64,000 nt of DNA from Bacteroidales bacterium (GTDB lineage: Bacteria > Bacteroidota > Bacteroidia > Bacteroidales > UBA12077): the NCBI GenBank assembly GCA_016342685.1, contig JAEINU010000002.1:391085-455084 (forward strand), read 5' to 3'. How positions within the stretch are numbered: position 1 is the stretch's first letter; each line of letters starts with the position of its first letter. The position numbers and the translations under genes were made by a program. Positions 58,268 through 64,000 of this stretch are shown here, piece after piece. The notes beneath the pieces are model-generated. The model worked only from the letters and a program-made list of their open reading frames with translations, made no database searches and had not been told where the DNA came from.

Positions 58268-60379
58268 ATGGATAAAAAAGTTGGAGTTTATATATGTTCG
58301 GGTTGTGAAATTGGTAAAAGCATCGATATAAATAAACTTGGTCAGGTGGCCTCAGAACAAAACGTTTCTATTTGCAAAAATCACTCATCTCTTTGCTCAA
58401 TCGAAGGATTTGATTTAATCAATAATGATATTGCCTCAGAAAATCTCGATAAGATTATAATTGCAGCATGTTCTCCACGTGTAAAAACTGAGGTATTTGA
58501 TTTTCCTGAAAATATTTTGGTCGAACGCACAAATATTCGTGAACAAATTGCATGGAGCATGGAACCGGGCGACGAAGACACTCAAATGGCAGCGGAAGAT
58601 TATCTTAGAATGTCGATTGCAAAAGTGAATAACACTGAAGTTCCTACACCATTTATTTCTGAAAATTTAAGCTCAGATATATTGGTTGTTGGCGGAGGAA
58701 TAACCGGGATAACAGCCGCCATTGATGGAGCAAAAGCGGGTTATAATATTCACTTAATCGAAAAAGAACCAAAGCTTGGTGGTTGGTTAAACAAACTGTA
58801 TAAACAAATTCCTTACTCTGCGCCCTACAATGCTTTAAAAGAAACAGAACTAGAAAATAGAATAAAGGAACTGGAACAATACGAAAACATTCAAATCCAC
58901 ACATCTACAACAATAAATCAAATTGATGGTCAGCCTGGTCAGTTTGAAGTTTCGCTTCAGAATAGTAAGAATGAGAAAATAACAGTTGGCTCAATTGTTA
59001 CATCCACAGGATGGCAACCGTACGATGCAAACAAACTTTCTCACTTAGGATATGGCAAATCGAATGTAGTTACGAATGTTGAGTTCGAAGAATTTGTAAA
59101 AAACAAGCCCGACAAAGAGCTTCCTAAAAACATTTTATTTATTCAATGTGCAGGTTCACGCGATAAAGATCATCTCCCCTATTGCTCGGCATTTTGCTGC
59201 GCCACAAGCTTAAAACAAGCAACATACATTCGTGATTTAAGTCCTGATTCAAATGTATTTGTAGTTTATAAAGATATTCGCACCTTAGGATTGTACGAAG
59301 AGTTTTACAAAGAAGTACAAAAAGATGATCAGATCTTCTTCACAAAAGGTGAAATTCAAGAAATAATAGAAAGTGAGAATAAGTTAAAAGTCAATGTAAA
59401 AGACACTCTAATAGGTGAAGATATTTCTTTATCTGTTGATATGATTGTTCTAGCAACTGGCATGGTTCCTAACGGTACCGAAGATTTAAACCTGAATTAT
59501 AGATTAGGGAAAGGTTTACCAGAATTAAAATATAACTTTTCCGATTCGCACTTTATATGTTTCCCTTACGAAACAAGACGTACAGGAATTTATGCTGCTG
59601 GTAGCTTACGTGCCCCAATGGATATTGCATCGAGCAAATCGGATGCATCAGGAGCTATGTTAAAGGCTATTCAAACTATTGAGGCAACTAAACGTGGCGA
59701 AGCAGTTCATCCAAGATCTGGTGATAAATCGTACCCCGACTTATTTTTAGATCGTTGTACTGATTGTAAAAGATGTACCGAAGAATGTCCGTTTGGAGCT
59801 TACGACGAAACTGAAAAAGGGACACCACTTCCAAATCCAAATCGTTGTCGCAGATGTGGAATTTGCTTAGGAGCTTGTCCAGAGCGAGTTATCAACTTTG
59901 CTGATTACTCTATAAATAGTGTTTCGGCAATGATTAAATCCGTTGAAGTGCCTGATGAATTTGAAGAAAAACCAAGAATTCTGGTTTTTGTTTGCGAGAA
60001 CGATGCTTATCCTGCAATGGATATGGCCGGTCAGAAAGGTCTGAAATACAGTCCTTATGTTAGAGTAATACCTGTTCGTTGCATTGGATCTATAAATAAG
60101 GTTTGGATCTCCGATGCTCTTTCGAAAGGTTACGATGGAATTTTACAAATTGGTTGTAAACCTGGCGATGATTATCAATGTCATTTTATACACGGTAGTG
60201 AATTAACGGAAAAACGTGGTGAAAACATTCAGGAAACTCTGGAAACCATGATGCTTGAACCGGAAAGAATGAGAACCGAATTTGTAGAAATTACTGATTA
60301 CGATAAAATCCCACAAATCATTAATGATTATGTGGAAGAAATTGAACTGATTGGACCAAATCCATTCAAAGACATGTAA
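58268..60379 (+). CDS. qmoB: QmoB, HdrA/MvhD-like FAD/Fe-S protein
   Basis: 'DILVVGGGITGITAAIDGAKAGYNIHLIEKEPKLGGWL', ferredoxin domain CTDCKRCTEECPFGAY...CRRCGICLGACPERVI, MvhD-like C-terminus 'GCKPGDDYQCHFIHGSELTEKRGENI'. Confidence 0.93.
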   Translation: MDKKVGVYICSGCEIGKSIDINKLGQVASEQNVSICKNHSSLCSIEGFDLINNDIASENLDKIIIAACSPRVKTEVFDFPENILVERTNIREQIAWSMEPGDEDTQMAAEDYLRMSIAKVNNTEVPTPFISENLSSDILVVGGGITGITAAIDGAKAGYNIHLIEKEPKLGGWLNKLYKQIPYSAPYNALKETELENRIKELEQYENIQIHTSTTINQIDGQPGQFEVSLQNSKNEKITVGSIVTSTGWQPYDANKLSHLGYGKSNVVTNVEFEEFVKNKPDKELPKNILFIQCAGSRDKDHLPYCSAFCCATSLKQATYIRDLSPDSNVFVVYKDIRTLGLYEEFYKEVQKDDQIFFTKGEIQEIIESENKLKVNVKDTLIGEDISLSVDMIVLATGMVPNGTEDLNLNYRLGKGLPELKYNFSDSHFICFPYETRRTGIYAAGSLRAPMDIASSKSDASGAMLKAIQTIEATKRGEAVHPRSGDKSYPDLFLDRCTDCKRCTEECPFGAYDETEKGTPLPNPNRCRRCGICLGACPERVINFADYSINSVSAMIKSVEVPDEFEEKPRILVFVCENDAYPAMDMAGQKGLKYSPYVRVIPVRCIGSINKVWISDALSKGYDGILQIGCKPGDDYQCHFIHGSELTEKRGENIQETLETMMLEPERMRTEFVEITDYDKIPQIINDYVEEIELIGPNPFKDM

Positions 60380-60390
60380 ATTGAGTTAAA

Positions 60391-60447
60391 AGTTACAAGT
60401 TCTGAGTTTAAAGTACACTCAGAACCTTAAACATTAAACTTGGAACT
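60391..60447. repeat. Small intergenic palindrome, different family
   Basis: AGTTACAAGTT / AACTTGGAACT outer; GTTCTGAGT / ACTCAGAAC inner. Confidence 0.65.
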
Positions 60448-60453
60448 AAGATT

Positions 60454-61554
60454 ATGATTAAAGTTAATCCAGATATAGAATTTAAGAAACAACTAAAAGA
60501 TATTAGCAAATCCTCGTTGAATGAATGTATGCAGTGTGGAACTTGCTCTGTTGTTTGTTCTTTAGCGCCAGAAGAAAGACCTTTTCCACGAAAGGAAATG
60601 ATTTGGGCTGGTTGGGGAATGAAAGATAAACTAATTGGCAATACGGATATTTGGTTGTGTCATCAGTGTGGAGATTGCAGCACTTATTGTCCACGAGGGG
60701 TAAAACCCGCTGATGTTTTTTCTGCTATTCGAGAAATTTCATATCAGCACTATGCAAAGCCTAAATTTTTAGGTAAAATATTGAATAATCCAAAATGGTT
60801 ACCAATAGCAATTCTAATACCGGTAGTTATTATATCAGCTATTCTTTTTATGGCGGGAACATTGCAAATTCCAGAAGGACCGGTTAATTATTCAAAATTC
60901 TTTCCTCACGCATGGTTAAATAGTTCATTTACTTTTTTATGGTTCCTAACTATCGGATTGGGAATTGTAGGATTAAGAAACTTTTGGAATGATTTAAAAT
61001 TACAAAACCCTGATTCAACATCTACCGGTAATTTTATTAAAAACTTATTATCGGTACGAAAAGAAATTATCTTACATTCAAATTTTAGCAAATGCTCAGC
61101 TCAAAAAACTAGAAAATTTGCACATCTACTTGTATTCTATGGATTCATACTACTCCTTTTTGTAACAGCATTTGCCATTTATGCTGCTGTTGTTCATAAA
61201 TATCCATTGGGACTTATGCATCCTTTTAAAGTATTAGGAAACATTGCTGCCGTAATGCTTTTTGTTGGTTTAGGAATTATGATAGCAAATAGACTTTTCA
61301 ATAAAAAGGATTTTGGAAACAGTACGTACACCGATTGGTTATTTTTAATCTCTATGTTCTTCTTAACAACATCTGGTGTAGTTATTGAAGCTGCTCGATT
61401 CTTAAACTGGAGTTTTGCTTATCATTTATACTTCTTCCATTTAATATGCGTATGGTTTATTATCATTTACATTCCTTACACAAAATTTGGACATATATTA
61501 TTTCGGATTGTTGCAATGGTTTATGCAGCATCAATAAATAGAAAGCTAAAATAA
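60454..61554 (+). CDS. qmoC: QmoC, HdrC-like Fe-S domain fused to membrane cytochrome b-like domain
   Basis: CMQCGTCSVVCSLAPEERPFPRKEMIWAGWG...CHQCGDCSTYCPRGVKPADVFSAIRE + TM helices with conserved His. Confidence 0.93.
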   Translation: MIKVNPDIEFKKQLKDISKSSLNECMQCGTCSVVCSLAPEERPFPRKEMIWAGWGMKDKLIGNTDIWLCHQCGDCSTYCPRGVKPADVFSAIREISYQHYAKPKFLGKILNNPKWLPIAILIPVVIISAILFMAGTLQIPEGPVNYSKFFPHAWLNSSFTFLWFLTIGLGIVGLRNFWNDLKLQNPDSTSTGNFIKNLLSVRKEIILHSNFSKCSAQKTRKFAHLLVFYGFILLLFVTAFAIYAAVVHKYPLGLMHPFKVLGNIAAVMLFVGLGIMIANRLFNKKDFGNSTYTDWLFLISMFFLTTSGVVIEAARFLNWSFAYHLYFFHLICVWFIIIYIPYTKFGHILFRIVAMVYAASINRKLK

Positions 61555-61572
61555 TTATTAGGAAGATATTCG

Positions 61573-61980
61573 TTAAAGATATTCGTTCTCTTCTATTTTA
61601 AAATTATCATCGATATCATAATATTCGATATAGCGAGCTTTTGTTCTTTTTAGTCTTTTTTCAATAATTTCACCAAACTCCAACATATCCAGATCATCGA
61701 TTTCGTAATACCAGTTTAGATTTAAATGCCTCACACTATCCTTACTATCAATCATTTTAATAAATTCTAAAATATTTTTAGACGAAGAAGTATTAACATA
61801 TTCCAGCTTAACATCGAGTTGAACATTCTCTGCATTAAAATCTTCTACCCAGTCAAACAGCGGGCTGAAAAATTTCTTAGGATCTTCGGGTAAAGATTTG
61901 CCTTTTATACTCAAATGACCAGATTGCTTAAAATAGATCTCCGGAGTTGACGCTGTACTCTGAATTATTAAATCGCTCAC
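61573..61980 (-). CDS. DUF1987 / SiaC-like regulatory phosphoprotein
   Basis: 'TPEIYFKQSGHLSIKGKSLPEDPKKFFSPLFDWVEDF...LEYVNTSSSKNILEFIKMID'. Confidence 0.88.
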   Translation of the reverse strand: MSDLIIQSTASTPEIYFKQSGHLSIKGKSLPEDPKKFFSPLFDWVEDFNAENVQLDVKLEYVNTSSSKNILEFIKMIDSKDSVRHLNLNWYYEIDDLDMLEFGEIIEKRLKRTKARYIEYYDIDDNFKIEENEYL

Positions 61981-62114
61981 TTTATTTAATTTTACCTTTG
62001 ATTCAAAACAAGTTAGTGATAAATATCAAATTATGAAATTAATAATATTTATTTTTGATTAAAACAACTTGATTGAGATAGATTATCTTTGCTTTTCTTT
62101 ATTTTATTTAAGAT

Positions 62115-63188
62115 ATGATCAATAAAAATTTTATTAAGTCTATTCTACCAGGCTTGCTCCCATTGTTTATTTTTATTATTGCTGATGAAATCTGGGGAAC
62201 CAGAATTGGATTGTATGTAGCTCTAATTTTCGGCTTACTAGAATTAGTATATACCTACATCAGAACAAAGAAAATTGAAAAATTTATTCTTTCTGATACT
62301 CTATTATTATTAGCCTTGGGAGGTATCTCAATCATTCTAGATAATGATATCTTTTTTAAATTAAAACCAGCAATAATCGAATCAATTCTTGCCATAATAA
62401 TAGGTATATCGGCTTTTGGTCCTAGGAATCTTATTCTGAACATGAGCAAACGATATTTAAAAAATATAGATATCCCTCTTGAACAATCACGCTTAATGCA
62501 GAAAAGCATGAAAGGAATATTTTATATTACTTCTTTTCATATTGTTTTAATTATATATTCGGCTTTTTTCTTATCCAATGAAGCATGGGCTTTCATAAGT
62601 GGAGGCTTATTCTATATAATTTTTATTGGGTATTTTGTTTTTGAATTTCTAAAAAACAAACGTAAAAAGATCAAGATCGAAACAGAAGAAATCCTACCAC
62701 ATATTGATCAACAAGGAAGTGTTATTTCTGTTCATCCAAGAAGTTCGTTTCACAAGGGAGGAAAAGATAAAATGTTACATCCGGTTGTTCATTTGCATGT
62801 TTTCAATTCTAAAGGAGAAATATATTTACAAAAGCGTCCAATAGATAAGCTTGTTCAACCAGGAATGTGGGATACAGCAGTTGGTGGTCATATTAGTGCC
62901 AATGAAGATTTACAATTGGCCTTAAAACGGGAAATAAAAGAAGAAATTGGATTGGAAAATATAGACATCAAATTCCTTAAGAATTACATTTGGGAAACTG
63001 AAATTGAACTAGAAATGGTTTATATGTTTATTTCAAATACAGATAAAAAACCAAAACCCAACAAGACAGAATTAGATGGCGGAAGATTTTGGAAAATTGA
63101 TGAAATTAAAAAAAACATTGAAAAACATATCTTCACTCCCAACTTTGAGAATGAATTCGAAATTCTAATAAATACAATTATCAATTAG
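62115..63188 (+). CDS. Fusion: YciB/IspZ-like membrane domain + Nudix hydrolase
   Basis: N-terminus 'LPLFIFIIADEIWGTRIGLYVALIFGLLELVYTYIRTKKIEKFIL...FFKLKPAIIESIL'; Nudix box GGHISANEDLQLALKREIKEEIGLENI. Confidence 0.85.
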   Translation: MINKNFIKSILPGLLPLFIFIIADEIWGTRIGLYVALIFGLLELVYTYIRTKKIEKFILSDTLLLLALGGISIILDNDIFFKLKPAIIESILAIIIGISAFGPRNLILNMSKRYLKNIDIPLEQSRLMQKSMKGIFYITSFHIVLIIYSAFFLSNEAWAFISGGLFYIIFIGYFVFEFLKNKRKKIKIETEEILPHIDQQGSVISVHPRSSFHKGGKDKMLHPVVHLHVFNSKGEIYLQKRPIDKLVQPGMWDTAVGGHISANEDLQLALKREIKEEIGLENIDIKFLKNYIWETEIELEMVYMFISNTDKKPKPNKTELDGGRFWKIDEIKKNIEKHIFTPNFENEFEILINTIIN

Positions 63189-63196
63189 AAAAATTC

Positions 63197-63925
63197 CTAT
63201 TCATCTAAACCAAATAATTCAGAAACCCTTGGCTTAAAGCTTTTACCAACTGGCAGTTTTTCTCCCGAAATCTCAATCACATTTCCTTCAAGAGCATCAA
63301 TTTTTTTTACGGAAACAATGTATGATTTATGAATTCGGATAAACTTGTTCTCGGGTAATTTCTCTTCCAATTCTTTCAATGAAGCTAAGGCTGTTACATT
63401 CTTTTTTCCTTCGGAGTGAAAGGTAACATAGGCTTTTTGTCCTTCAATAAATATTAAATCGTCGTAATTAATTTTATAATACTTTCTGTCCGCACGAATA
63501 ATGATATAATCCTCATGAAAATCTGTCTGATTATAATCTGAACTTGGAACATCCTTCTTGCCTTTTGCCAGCATTGCATTATTTACTTTATTTACTGCTT
63601 TTAAAAACCGATTAAAAGAAAAAGGTTTTAATAAGTAATCCGAGATATCCAATTCATAACCTTCCAAAGCGTATTCTTTATAGGCGGTTGTAAGAATTAC
63701 AAAAGGTTTTCGATCCAAACTTCGCAAAAAATCCAATCCAGTAATTTCAGGCATCTGAATGTCCAGAAACATTAAATCCACTTTACCTTTTTCAAGCAAT
63801 TCATATGCTTTTAGTGGCGAATTAAAATCACCAACAAACTCTAAAAAAGGAACCTTGGAAATATAATCCTTCAAGTATTTACGAGCCAAAGCTTCATCAT
63901 CTACAACAGCACATCGGATTTTCAT
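63197..63925 (-). CDS. LytTR response regulator
   Basis: VVDDEALARKYLKDYI...DLMFLDIQMPEITGLDFL + LytTR 'FIRIHKSYIVSVKKIDALEG'. Confidence 0.95.
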   Translation of the reverse strand: MKIRCAVVDDEALARKYLKDYISKVPFLEFVGDFNSPLKAYELLEKGKVDLMFLDIQMPEITGLDFLRSLDRKPFVILTTAYKEYALEGYELDISDYLLKPFSFNRFLKAVNKVNNAMLAKGKKDVPSSDYNQTDFHEDYIIIRADRKYYKINYDDLIFIEGQKAYVTFHSEGKKNVTALASLKELEEKLPENKFIRIHKSYIVSVKKIDALEGNVIEISGEKLPVGKSFKPRVSELFGLDE

Positions 63926-64000
63926 TATGAGTTAATTTTTAATTTTACCGTAAACTTATCATCACTATTATAAATATCTAAGCTATACTTATTTGGATAT
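63925..64000 (-). CDS. C-terminus of upstream protein (probably the partner histidine kinase), truncated
   Basis: Minus frame YPNKYSLDIYNSDDKFTVKLKINS*; TAATG overlap with the regulator start. Confidence 0.55.
   Translation of the reverse strand, partial: YPNKYSLDIYNSDDKFTVKLKINS

Overview
AT-rich chromosomal window from an anaerobic or microaerophilic marine-type Bacteroidota (orphan FtsX/MacB permeases, LytTR two-component pairs, FISUMP lipoproteins, a T9SS-like tail, TAnnTTTG promoter-like boxes). I saw no tRNA, rRNA, CRISPR array or prophage. Main contents: (i) a partial sigma-54 response regulator divergent from two tandem FtsX permeases, with a perfect 16-bp inverted repeat and a -24/-12 promoter between them; (ii) a branched-chain/aryl 2-oxoacid:ferredoxin oxidoreductase, aminotransferase, flavodoxin, outer-membrane protein and ADP-forming acyl-CoA synthetase cluster; (iii) a likely collagen/hydroxyproline-peptide catabolic island (HydE-like rSAM, glycyl-radical activase, HypD-type dehydratase, DPP-IV, Xaa-Pro aminopeptidase, pyrroline-2-carboxylate reductase-like protein, trans-3-hydroxyproline dehydratase-like protein, C69 dipeptidase), with five consecutive gene gaps holding a REP-like palindrome; (iv) a complete aprBA-qmoABC dissimilatory APS reductase/electron-transfer module, unexpected in this phylum. 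A four-helix-bundle (IVP/bAvd-like) gene sits between aprB and aprA, bounded by arms resembling palindromes that occur without a gene in other gaps of the same operon. I also report a 53-aa ORF missing from the ORF track, a DUF3795-like pseudogene, an out-of-frame T9SS tail, a pentapeptide-period membrane protein, a YciB-like/Nudix fusion and REP elements nested in terminators at convergent gene ends. Family calls come from motif recognition without database searches.
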